Assembly (NCBI GenBank): GCA_039029935.1
Contig: JBCCFC010000233.1
Span: forward strand, 1-13,277
Source: G039029935 sp039029935
GTDB lineage: Bacteria; Chloroflexota; Anaerolineae; Caldilineales; Caldilineaceae
Direction: 5' to 3'
DNA: 13,277 bases
The notes beneath the pieces are model-generated. The model was not told the origin of the DNA. It worked only from the letters and a program-made list of their open reading frames with translations, and did no database searches. Position numbers and translations under genes: made by a program. This document shows, piece after piece, positions 1 to 6,224 of this stretch; the first letter of the stretch is position 1; every line of letters starts with the position of its first letter.

Positions 1-158
1 CAAGATTTGACATAAATACAACCCTACATCTTTGCCTACTTTTTCAAGACTCTCTATAGGTCGGGAACGAGAGTTTCGATATGTGCTTCCAGTTTTTCCT
101 GTTCTGGGAAGTCCGCTAAAGCTCTTTGAATTTGGATAGATGTTTCTACAAAAATCAT
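1..158 (-). pseudogene. Possible broken PIN-type toxin, downstream of the antitoxin
   Basis: An ATG at 158 sits behind a strong ribosome binding site (GGAGG, about 5 nt upstream), 31 nt after the antitoxin stop. It encodes 34 residues beginning MIFVETSIQIQRAL and ends at a TAG at 54-56. The opening hydrophobic strand followed by an acidic residue and T-S resembles the first strand of PIN-domain ribonucleases, which usually run to about 130 residues. After the stop another frame stays open to the window edge (reading IESLEKVGKDVGLY), so a frameshift near 55-75 could have broken a longer toxin. The position directly after a Phd/YefM antitoxin supports a toxin role. The PIN assignment rests on a very short segment; it could equally be an unrelated small ORF. 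Confidence 0.35.
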
Positions 159-189
159 GCTTGCCTCCTTCAACTGTTGGAGACTGTGT

Positions 190-771
190 TTACAATTCTT
201 CCATATACAATTCAACTAATTCGCGACTTCCCCCCAAGCGTGGTGGCAATCCTGCTGATATCAACTTTTGTTTAGCTGACCAAATTATGTCCTTATCTGA
301 TTCACCTTGGCGAATTAATTCAATCAAATATCGTAATGCAGTCATTTTGTCATGTGTAAGGGTTTCAGTACGAAGACGTTGCGCGGCAAGGTCCAATGAC
401 AAGCAAGCTCTCTTCATTGGTTCTGGACACAATTTCCAAAGTTCGTAGGTGCTTTCTGGAAAATTTTTGACAAATAGTTCTTGTGTAGAGCCATCCTCCC
501 AATGCTGTTCCATTTTTTCAATTTCACGGAGCAAATGGATCAACTGCCAATGATATAGACGACGTTCTTTGCGTTCCAAGTCCTCAAATCGACTAGGGCT
601 TAACAAAATAGCGAGGGTTTCGGCAGGGTTTTCTTGTGTCAATATCAATGGCCGTCGATTTGTTTGTGCATATTGAACCAATTCGATCAATGTTTTGGTT
701 TCTGCTTCTTTGATGGGAAGCGTGTAAGGCATCATCAGATTATCGCCCTCCATTTCATACGATAGGCTCAT
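190..771 (-). CDS. Phd/YefM-family antitoxin with long C-terminal extension
   Basis: Residues about 13-80 match the Phd/YefM antitoxin pattern: a short strand, then a helix (TKTLIELVQYAQ), a strand with the RPLILTQ-type segment, and AILLSPSRFEDLER. Such antitoxins bind their own operator and neutralise a partner toxin. At 193 residues it is about twice the usual 80-90. The extra helical C-terminal part ends in PPRLGGSRELVELYMEEL, a tail I recall from related Cyanobacteria and Chloroflexota proteins. The true start may be Met13 (ATG at 735), because GGAGG lies about 11 nt upstream of it and no clear ribosome binding site precedes the first ATG. The downstream partner (1-158) looks broken, so this may be an orphan antitoxin. 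The family call is fairly secure; the function of the extension is unknown. Confidence 0.75.
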   Translation of the reverse strand: MSLSYEMEGDNLMMPYTLPIKEAETKTLIELVQYAQTNRRPLILTQENPAETLAILLSPSRFEDLERKERRLYHWQLIHLLREIEKMEQHWEDGSTQELFVKNFPESTYELWKLCPEPMKRACLSLDLAAQRLRTETLTHDKMTALRYLIELIRQGESDKDIIWSAKQKLISAGLPPRLGGSRELVELYMEEL

Positions 772-792
772 ATTATCAATGAACTATTCGTT

Positions 793-798
793 ATTATA
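793..798 (-). promoter_or_regulatory. Possible -10 element for the antitoxin operon
   Basis: A perfect TATAAT on the minus strand lies 21 nt upstream of the first antitoxin ATG. No convincing -35 hexamer is present at 16-18 bp; a TTGATA lies too far away, at about 27 bp. It may be an activator-dependent promoter or a chance match in an AT-rich gap. The rest of 772-889 shows nothing I can assign. Confidence 0.35.
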
Positions 799-889
799 TC
801 ACAACATGACCTTTTTAGAGTTTACTATCAAATGACATTTGTGAGAATATACATGACGCGCGTATCGTATGGACCGATAATTGCTTGGG

Positions 890-1930
890 TTATGGCTCAA
901 TGTCTGGAAAAATTTCTTCCCATGAATCAGCCGTTAAGATTTCAAGTGACCACTCTTCGATTAGATAGCTCTCAGTTGTGCTTTCAATAAGCTCGATAAC
1001 ATCATCTGGGACATCTTCGAACTTGCGGTAAAGTTGTCGAATCAACATCTTTTGTTCTGAGCGCAGTTCGGCGCGTTTCTTTTCGCTTGCCATAAAATCT
1101 TGTATTGCAGACAGTTGCATCAATTCTGGTATATCAGCCAACATCTGATTAAAATATGTTATTGTCTGCGGTTCAATTGTCATTACATTCATTCTAAATA
1201 CCTCCACTAATCGAACAAAAATTTCAGATGACTCCATTGTCGGGATAATATCCGCAATAAACTGGAGATAGTAATCCATCTTTTTCTCGATGCATATCTC
1301 CACAAATTGTTGCAATTTCTTCCCTCTTGCCAACGTTAACAACGGATAATTTTTAGGCACCAAGTCCAACTCATCAGGGTGGATAATCCGTGTCGGAATC
1401 GCAAGTTTTCCAGACAAATAGACGCCCGATTCATCTGTTTCTTTGAAGTCATAGCCCTTTTTCAGTTTGGGTGAATCCAAGATGTTATCAGGACGAGTCA
1501 CACAAAGAATGGTAATCGTCCGAAGCGTTGGGTCTTCTGCGATTTCTTGAATCGTCTCTTTGCTCAAGAATTCAACATTACCCTCATCCTTTTTCTCAAC
1601 TCTATCCTTGCCCGATATACCCCATGAGCGAGATAAAATTTGTGTGAGGTCAGTTGGTGTCAACGCGTCATGTGGCCCTTTGAGTTCCAACGAGTTGACT
1701 CGCTGGTAGTGTGCAAAGCAGGTATCGTTCAGTATTTGGCGTTCCTCATCAGTACATTCGGTTAATACATCAATCGACCGCGCGCGTGAGTAGACCTCAA
1801 ACTGGCGACCTGAGCGCAGTTTCATATTTTGGTGATGTTGTGTGTAGAACGTCTTCGCTCGTTCGTCAAAAGGATGTTCGGAGACTGGCTCTCGTTTCTT
1901 CGTTGAAGTTTGCTTTTTCTGTTTTGCCAT
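890..1930 (-). CDS. Putative PD-(D/E)XK nuclease with DUF4351-like C-terminus
   Basis: This is a 346-residue protein with a lysine-rich start. The region around residues 50-85 carries an acidic residue in a hydrophobic strand (SIDVL, D54) followed by an E-x-K in a strand (LELKG, E82 and K84). That spacing fits the PD-(D/E)XK nuclease core of the Rpn/transposase-nuclease type. Residues about 294-341 (MLIRQLYRKFEDVPDD and the helices after it) resemble DUF4351, a C-terminal domain often attached to Rpn-like nucleases in Cyanobacteria and Chloroflexota. The ATG at 1930 follows a GGAAAGGA purine tract about 11 nt away. The gene stands alone between the antitoxin and the repressor, each with its own flanking gap. 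The nuclease activity is inferred; the DUF4351 similarity is the firmer part. Confidence 0.5.
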   Translation of the reverse strand: MAKQKKQTSTKKREPVSEHPFDERAKTFYTQHHQNMKLRSGRQFEVYSRARSIDVLTECTDEERQILNDTCFAHYQRVNSLELKGPHDALTPTDLTQILSRSWGISGKDRVEKKDEGNVEFLSKETIQEIAEDPTLRTITILCVTRPDNILDSPKLKKGYDFKETDESGVYLSGKLAIPTRIIHPDELDLVPKNYPLLTLARGKKLQQFVEICIEKKMDYYLQFIADIIPTMESSEIFVRLVEVFRMNVMTIEPQTITYFNQMLADIPELMQLSAIQDFMASEKKRAELRSEQKMLIRQLYRKFEDVPDDVIELIESTTESYLIEEWSLEILTADSWEEIFPDIEP

Positions 1931-2067
1931 ATGTCATATAGTCCTTTCCCCTTTGTGATTGGCTTATTGTACTTGATTTCACAACGTGCATGAAGCAATC
2001 AATCGACCAATTTGTACAGAGCGGTCTCAAATCATAATTCAACGTTTGATTTTGCATCGGAATAGGT

Positions 2068-2090
2068 GGCGTTACGTTTTGTTTCGTAAC
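2068..2090. repeat. Hairpin with TTTTGTTT loop, copy 1
   Basis: A perfect 6-bp stem GTTACG/CGTAAC (2071-2076 and 2085-2090) encloses the loop TTTTGTTT. The 23-nt element starting GGCGTTAC matches the one at 12281-12303 at 20 of 23 positions in the same orientation. It abuts the terminator of the leftward repressor transcript. Confidence 0.5.
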
Positions 2091-2121
2091 TAAAAAATAG
2101 CGAGGTTTTGAATGACCTCGC
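2091..2121 (-). terminator. Rho-independent terminator of the leftward transcript
   Basis: Read on the minus strand, a perfect 7-bp stem GCGAGGT/ACCTCGC with an 8-nt loop is followed by TATTTTTT. This is a standard intrinsic terminator. It lies about 300 bp downstream of the XRE repressor stop and would end that transcript before the nuclease gene. On the plus strand no T-run follows, so it is directional. Confidence 0.75.
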
Positions 2122-2420
2122 CGGAAATTTATCGCTCAATAGTACACGTTTTTTATGGAAAAGAAAATTACAAGAATAAATGTCCAGCATTGAAAACTAA
2201 ATGCCAAAAATTTACAGAACATCAGAAAAAATCGCACAGAAAACGCACATCCATTCGATTTACGCATAACCTACGGCCTACGCCAAACGTCTTACATCAT
2301 ATGATGCAGACGAAACTCTGCCCTAATCAAGACCAACTTCATACCCCCAACCGTCGGACCATCAACGTCATTTTTACACTAAAACTCATCGCAGCCATTA
2401 AAGAAGCCGAGGATAACACG

Positions 2421-2942
2421 TCACTCGGTGTTGTTGACGCGCTCAACATAAAACTGCTCGATAGCATTCAAAATGTGCGAAGCCAACTCGCCATCCGCAA
2501 ACTTCGCAGCAAGATCCATAGCCGCATTGCGTAACGCTGTTTCCTTTGCCTCTTCTGTATTCAGGAGTGATAGCTCTTTAGCGGCTTCTATTATTTCCTG
2601 CCGCCCCTCTTCGTCAAGGATTAAAAATGTTTCAGCAAAATCTAAGAATAATGATTGTGCATAGATATCTAATGATTGAAACCATGAAAGCAGCTTCTCA
2701 TCTTTATCAGATAACCAAGGAATATCAGATGCGCCAATAAGATACCCTGGCGTCCGTTTGAGAATTTCCCCCATGTCTCTTAGTCGTTCCCATGCAGAAG
2801 GAACGGATTCTATATCCTCATATCTTTGAATTGTTGTTTTACCAGCACCCATTTGTTTCGCTAGTTGAGATTGATTTAAACCAGCCTCTTTTCGGGCAGC
2901 AACAACACGTTCTACAATCACTTGACGACTATCATCAGCCAT
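2421..2942 (-). CDS. XRE-family transcriptional repressor
   Basis: This is a 173-residue protein with an N-terminal Cro/C1-type helix-turn-helix at about residues 8-65 (ERVVAARKEAGLNQSQLAKQ, then GKTTIQRYE). WERLRDMGEILKRTPGYLIG completes the typical five-helix domain. The C-terminal half is acidic and helical with no peptidase motif, so SOS-type self-cleavage is not indicated. The start at 2942 follows GAGAGG with a 5-nt gap. The gene faces away from a strong rightward promoter in the shared 217-bp gap, the classic layout of a phage or plasmid repressor controlling an early operon. The family is clear; the operator and target are inferred from layout. Confidence 0.88.
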   Translation of the reverse strand: MADDSRQVIVERVVAARKEAGLNQSQLAKQMGAGKTTIQRYEDIESVPSAWERLRDMGEILKRTPGYLIGASDIPWLSDKDEKLLSWFQSLDIYAQSLFLDFAETFLILDEEGRQEIIEAAKELSLLNTEEAKETALRNAAMDLAAKFADGELASHILNAIEQFYVERVNNTE

Positions 2943-3054
2943 GTTTGCCTCTCAATTACTTGGTAAATAAACCATGTTTCATATTATTATTTTTACCTCA
3001 AAGCCCGTTTTTGGGGAAAATATAGAAAAACACTATGAAATCCATATTTAGATA

Positions 3055-3083
3055 TTGACAATTGCCCTAAATTGGTGTATCAT
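3055..3083 (+). promoter_or_regulatory. Sigma-70-type promoter of the rightward operon
   Basis: There is a perfect -35 TTGACA (3055-3060), a 17-bp spacer and the -10 TATCAT (3078-3083). Transcription would start near 3090. It drives the long plus-strand gene series and lies in the divergent gap next to the XRE gene, so it is the likely repressed promoter. An imperfect dyad TATGAAATCCATA just upstream (about 3034-3046) is a weak operator candidate. Confidence 0.8.
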
Positions 3084-3094
3084 GGCGTTATTAG

Positions 3095-3124
3095 CCCGAT
3101 AAAGGGCCTGCGCCCTTTATCGGG
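3095..3124 (+). promoter_or_regulatory. Perfect 13-bp hairpin at the start of the rightward leader
   Basis: The arms CCCGATAAAGGGC (3095-3107) and GCCCTTTATCGGG (3112-3124) pair perfectly around a CTGC loop, starting about 5 nt after the predicted transcription start. No T-run follows, so it is not an intrinsic terminator. As RNA it would form a very stable 5'-terminal stem-loop that could protect the mRNA. As DNA it is a 30-bp inverted repeat that could be an operator for the repressor. The sequence cannot distinguish these. Confidence 0.65.
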
Positions 3125-3159
3125 TCGAGATGTGAATAATTTAAAAAGGAGGGGAATAA

Positions 3160-3450
3160 ATGGCTCAAGCATCGACAACCGTAAAAAAACTCACTATTGA
3201 GGTCAATCAATCAACACTAGACAAAATGACAACCCTCTTTCAAGACAAGAACACAAACCCTAGCAACTACTATCGTGCCTGTGTAGATCGTGATTTTGAC
3301 GCATATACAGAGCGCAAATGGCGAGAGTTTCTGATGACAAACGCCACGGATGGATCGGATGAACACAGAATTCCTTGTGCCTTGATTGAAATGACCGCAC
3401 AGGAAGAGGCGTGTCAAACGCCAAAACAGTTCATCATCCAACTGCAATAG
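3160..3450 (+). CDS. Small protein, candidate ribbon-helix-helix regulator
   Basis: First gene of the rightward operon, 96 residues, behind a strong AAGGAGGGG site. Residues about 8-48 (KKLTIEVNQSTLDKMTTLFQ, then PSNYYRACVDRDFDAY) have the strand, helix, turn, helix pattern of ribbon-helix-helix DNA-binding proteins. The C-terminal half is acidic with no recognisable motif. First position in a promoter-proximal operon fits an early regulator or copy-control protein. The fold call is by pattern only, without a diagnostic residue, so a different small early protein is possible. Confidence 0.5.
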   Translation: MAQASTTVKKLTIEVNQSTLDKMTTLFQDKNTNPSNYYRACVDRDFDAYTERKWREFLMTNATDGSDEHRIPCALIEMTAQEEACQTPKQFIIQLQ

Positions 3451-3465
3451 GAAGGGGTGTAGATT

Positions 3466-3720
3466 ATGAAACATACATTTCGTCGTCCACAACAGGAGTC
3501 TGAAACCAGACTCGCACTTATCAATAGTATCTGGCAATTTATCCAGCCTGTGGGGCTGACGCCAACAACAGTCCAACCCACATATAGACGCATTATTTCG
3601 CGGGTGTCTCCAACCTCGATAAAGTCACCATGTATTGCTGACAATACGCAAACAGAGCCTGTTGCTATCAGTGAACCATGTTTGCCAGCAAACAATTCTG
3701 TGCCAGCCATTGCTACATAA
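3466..3720 (+). CDS. Hypothetical protein, 84 residues
   Basis: The start ATG follows GGAAGGGG at about 8 nt, 15 nt after the previous stop, and the next gene begins 13 nt later, so it sits in the operon as an expressed gene. The first 30 residues are helical and basic (MKHTFRRPQQESETRLALIN). The rest is rich in Thr, Pro and Ser and looks disordered. I recognise no family. Confidence 0.6.
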   Translation: MKHTFRRPQQESETRLALINSIWQFIQPVGLTPTTVQPTYRRIISRVSPTSIKSPCIADNTQTEPVAISEPCLPANNSVPAIAT

Positions 3721-3733
3721 CATCAAGGCAACC

Positions 3734-4066
3734 ATGAAACAAGACACCAATTACATCGCTATCCGACTTGAACCAGAGCTCTCCAATCAAATCCTGATGG
3801 CCCTGTCCGAGTGTGGTCACATCGAACTGGCATCGAAATTTTCAACGGCCATGGGCAAAGCCCAAATTGGACGCACCGATCCCTGTGAGCAATGTGGCAA
3901 TGAGTTCACCAACGAACAGCATGAAACTGGGCGTAAACAGAAATATTGCTCACACCGTTGCCGCCAGAAAGCCTATCGCCAACGCAAAAAATCAGGGAGT
4001 CAACGTCGCCATTACCATGCCCATCAGGAAATGGATAACCCGTCGTGTATGTCAGTAGTATTGTAA
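3734..4066 (+). CDS. Small zinc-ribbon DNA-binding-type protein
   Basis: 110 residues from the ATG at 3734; the frame stays open upstream, but that part overlaps the previous gene and reads as nonsense. Residues 51-76 carry CEQC and YCSHRC (Cys51, 54, 72, 76), followed by RQKAYRQRKK. This CxxC...GR..YCS..CRQ.AYR.R pattern is widespread in bacterial phage and plasmid proteins and is expected to bind one zinc ion, with the basic tail contacting nucleic acid. The N-terminal 40 residues (NYIAIRLEPELSNQILMALS) have a strand-helix start that could aid dimerisation. The role is probably regulatory; the target is unknown. Confidence 0.65.
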   Translation: MKQDTNYIAIRLEPELSNQILMALSECGHIELASKFSTAMGKAQIGRTDPCEQCGNEFTNEQHETGRKQKYCSHRCRQKAYRQRKKSGSQRRHYHAHQEMDNPSCMSVVL

Positions 4067-4091
4067 GATTTATTTTATTCTATCATAAAAA

Positions 4092-5057
4092 TTGAAGAAT
4101 ACAACTGTGAGAAACGCAAAAAAACGCGATAAAACACTGAAACAGCAGTTATCGCTCTTCCCAGCCAGCCTCCCAACAGAGACAAACACTCATAATTCAA
4201 GACAGATTTATAGACCCAAAGCCCGATTGACACCGCTCAATTTTACGGATTATTTGAAGGAGTGCCTGATGCACAAGACCAACAATACAGACATCCTTGC
4301 CGCTCAAGAAGCATGGCTCCATCAACTATCACAACGCAACATCGCAAAGCAAACCATCCGTTCTCATCGCAGACATCTAGCGGTTCTCAACCAGACGCTG
4401 CCGCCAACGGGTAGGCCAGAACAGGGTGACTTTATCATTTCTGCCTTTGAACTGCAAAACCAAATGGCATTGTCATCGACGACCAAATATCAGTATATAC
4501 GCACATGGATACGTTGGGGGAGGGCGGCATATAGGGATGTACATGGCGGTATTGACCCAATGCCAACTGCCCATGAAATCCTCGACTTCACCCCGACATA
4601 TGCCAAGATTCAGAAATTGCTGACAGATGGGATCAATGGTTCAAGAAAAGAGAGACGTGCCAACGCACTGTTACGGTTAATGTATTACACTGCCGGGAAA
4701 CCCAAACAACTGACGCAAATCAACTGGCGCAGGTCCAACATCGTTTGTGGGCATCTCTCTACAACCGACCAAAATCGATCCTTTAGGATTCCACCCAGAA
4801 AGGCACATTATCTCGAACAAGTGCTGCGAAATCAGTCGGAGCCAATCACGAGTATTGACGAGTGCGAGTTATGGGAAACGGCACAAGCCGGACTCAGCCA
4901 GATCGGTTTCACGCGTAAATCACCCTTTTGGCTACGGCTGGCTCATGCGGCCCATGCGATGGAACGAGGCGCATCGCTCCAAGTCGTCAATGTGCAGATG
5001 GGGTATGCCATGCTGATGGGTCGAGATGAAAAGCATAGCAGTTTGTATTTGATGTAG
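4092..5057 (+). CDS. Tyrosine-recombinase-like protein with degenerate active site
   Basis: About 321 residues from a TTG at 4092; a GTG at 4107 with a weak GAAGA site is an alternative (316 residues). Residues about 47-150 look like a core-binding domain. Residues about 170-321 follow the catalytic-domain layout: LLRLMYYTAGKPKQLTQINW aligns with the box I region, and LRLAHAAHAMERGASLQVVN with the box II region, ending in SSLYL. The box I Arg of TGLR is absent (AGKPK), the HxLRH histidines are replaced (FWLRL), and the LGH histidine is Tyr (MGY305). The box II Arg282 and the Tyr319 candidate remain. It may be a non-catalytic DNA-binding relative, for example a structural partner at the origin or att site, rather than an active integrase. 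Family medium, inactivity inferred. Confidence 0.6.
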   Translation: MKNTTVRNAKKRDKTLKQQLSLFPASLPTETNTHNSRQIYRPKARLTPLNFTDYLKECLMHKTNNTDILAAQEAWLHQLSQRNIAKQTIRSHRRHLAVLNQTLPPTGRPEQGDFIISAFELQNQMALSSTTKYQYIRTWIRWGRAAYRDVHGGIDPMPTAHEILDFTPTYAKIQKLLTDGINGSRKERRANALLRLMYYTAGKPKQLTQINWRRSNIVCGHLSTTDQNRSFRIPPRKAHYLEQVLRNQSEPITSIDECELWETAQAGLSQIGFTRKSPFWLRLAHAAHAMERGASLQVVNVQMGYAMLMGRDEKHSSLYLM

Positions 5058-5080
5058 CAGGAGACGGAGATGAACCAACA

Positions 5081-5554
5081 ATGAGCCGCAAGCTACCAAA
5101 AAGAGTTGAACAGAGACTTATCCATCGGTGTTTGAAAGGCGACACGCCACTGGTTGTCGGAAGCCGAAGAACCTCTTCCATAGCCATCGCGCAACATCTA
5201 CACCGTCTTGATGTCGAGGTCAGTAAAGTAGCGTTGTGGGGAAGAGATGACCATGAAAAAGAAGCCAACGATCACGAACCCAGACTGATTTCTCTATTAA
5301 ATATCAAACGCCATCGGATACAAACCCAGTTCCGCATCGAACGAGAACCCATCACCGCTCACATGATGCTACGAGTGCCAGAAGACGAATACCCCATCTC
5401 AAACTTAGATGAAGCTGACAGCACTGGTGGTTGCCATCCAAGAATATGCCGACAAAGAAGCGGCCAGAGAGCAACGCTATCAAAAGCGCGATCTACTACG
5501 TCGCCAAGCCATCGCCGCACAATTTATGCAACTTGCCAAAGAGCACGACTTTGA
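5081..5554 (+). CDS. Hypothetical protein, overlapping the next gene
   Basis: 157 residues. The ATG lies about 11 nt after GGAG, and a tiny 4-codon frame (ATG at 5070) ends at this start. Residues 1-110 look like a normal basic protein (KRVEQRLIHRCLKGDTPLVV near the start) but match nothing I know. The last ~48 residues are Arg/Ser-rich (ICRQRSGQRATLSKARSTTS) and run over the next gene in another frame. In the next gene's frame a TAG sits immediately before its ATG (5406-5411), which suggests the original end of this gene was there and that an indel at 5364-5406 shifted the frame. The alternative is a genuine 146-nt overlap. Confidence 0.5.
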   Translation: MSRKLPKRVEQRLIHRCLKGDTPLVVGSRRTSSIAIAQHLHRLDVEVSKVALWGRDDHEKEANDHEPRLISLLNIKRHRIQTQFRIEREPITAHMMLRVPEDEYPISNLDEADSTGGCHPRICRQRSGQRATLSKARSTTSPSHRRTIYATCQRARL

Positions 5555-5750
5555 GTTTGACCTCAAGTCAATCGAACACACGGCCAAGGGACATATCAAA
5601 GTATTAATCAAGACAATCACAAACAAGGTCATTGCGCTAAACATTCCCTTGAACAAATATGGCAAGCTGCCAAGCAACCTTGGCGAAATCGTTGTCAACA
5701 TGATTGCCCTCTATGAATCGGGCATCCGGTTCAAACTGGAGGACGCATAG
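5409..5750 (+). CDS. Hypothetical protein, 113 residues
   Basis: The start ATG directly follows an in-frame TAG and has no visible ribosome binding site, so translation is probably coupled to the upstream gene. The N-terminal 50 residues form a charged helix (YADKEAAREQRYQKRDLLRR). They are followed by a strand-rich region (KVLIKTITNKVIALNIPLNK). The composition looks like a folded cytosolic protein. I recognise no family. Confidence 0.6.
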   Translation: MKLTALVVAIQEYADKEAAREQRYQKRDLLRRQAIAAQFMQLAKEHDFEFDLKSIEHTAKGHIKVLIKTITNKVIALNIPLNKYGKLPSNLGEIVVNMIALYESGIRFKLEDA

Positions 5751-5768
5751 GAAAAGGGAAGATATACG

Positions 5769-6044
5769 ATGCTTAGAAAAGAGATGCGACGACACTGCAC
5801 TGGCATCACAGGTAGCCAAGGCATTGTCGCCACATTCATGATTGAACATTATGATTCGTTGCCCCGGATGACATTGGTGCAAATGGCCCAAACCATAGGC
5901 GTGGTCGACACAGACATTGTGCGATTATGCCGACGTATGGGCTTCAAAGGATATCCAGAACTGCTCTGGAGTATCCGTGCCACCAACGGCATCCCACCTA
6001 CATTGCATCACTATTATGTGAGTGAACCAGTGGATAGACGCTAA
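5769..6044 (+). CDS. Stand-alone RpiR-type helix-turn-helix protein
   Basis: 91 residues, ATG after AAGGGAAG at about 7 nt. Residues 13-70 match the N-terminal domain of RpiR/MurR regulators (HTH_6): ATFMIEHYDSLPRMTLVQMA, then IGVVDTDIVRLCRRMGFKGY with PELLW after it. The VRLCRRMGFKGYPEL segment is nearly the family signature VVRFCRRLGFKGYPEL. Normal family members are about 280 residues, with a SIS domain that binds phosphosugars. Here nothing follows the DNA-binding domain, so it cannot sense a sugar the usual way. Given its place just before the replication genes it may be an element-encoded transcription or origin-binding factor. The domain call is strong; the role is inferred. Confidence 0.75.
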   Translation: MLRKEMRRHCTGITGSQGIVATFMIEHYDSLPRMTLVQMAQTIGVVDTDIVRLCRRMGFKGYPELLWSIRATNGIPPTLHHYYVSEPVDRR

Positions 6045-6110
6045 AAGTCGGGCAGTTTTTATATCCGGCATGGCGTTATGGAACAGCGATTAATGAATAT
6101 ACACAAACAT

Positions 6111-6161
6111 GACTGGCAAATTGTCGTGCAGGACCAGTGTATCGTACCAGATTTGCCAGTC
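6111..6161. repeat. 11-bp perfect inverted repeat upstream of the 6225 gene
   Basis: GACTGGCAAAT (6111-6121) and ATTTGCCAGTC (6151-6161) are exact inverted copies 29 bp apart. They lie in the 180-bp gap between the RpiR-type gene and the ATG at 6225. They could be an operator, perhaps for a protein that loops DNA, or an RNA stem in the leader. Confidence 0.55.
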
Positions 6162-6192
6162 CTGTCAACGGGTAAGTTATTTAATCGCCATT

Positions 6193-6216
6193 CCTATGTT
6201 TTGTTTTGTAACAAGG
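6193..6216 (+). promoter_or_regulatory. Leader hairpin covering a ribosome binding site (TTTTGTTT copy 2)
   Basis: CCTATGTT and AACAAGG pair with one bulged A around the loop TTGTTTTGT. The right arm includes the first bases of the AGGAG site (6214-6218) that serves the ATG at 6225. When formed, it would hide that site. The loop resembles those at 2077-2084 and 12289-12298. Confidence 0.4.
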
Positions 6217-6224
6217 AGATCATT

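Larger units (their letters stand above)
1931..2420. other. Gene-poor region between nuclease and repressor genes
   Basis: About 490 bp lie between the start of the nuclease gene and the end of the repressor gene. It contains the T-rich-loop hairpin (2068-2090), the minus-strand terminator (2091-2121) and a 12-bp perfect palindrome CATCATATGATG near 2297-2308. A plus-strand frame runs from 2112 through this stretch into the antisense of the repressor, but it has no ribosome binding site or family signature. I see no convincing gene in 2122-2420. A possible -10 (TACAAT, minus strand) for the nuclease gene lies near 1963-1968 without a clear -35. Confidence 0.5.

Noticed and set aside
2112..2534. 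Plus-strand frame of 140 codons antisense to the repressor end
   Set aside because: No ribosome binding site, Lys/His-rich composition with no family signature, and it overlaps the well-supported XRE gene.
3095..3124. Intrinsic terminator or attenuator at the leader hairpin
   Set aside because: The stem is strong, but the bases after it (TCGAGATGTG) are not a T-run, so termination is not supported.
6078..6224. N-terminal extension of the 203-residue protein from the ATG at 6078
   Set aside because: It contains an exact inverted repeat, has no ribosome binding site, and a strong AGGAG precedes the ATG at 6225.
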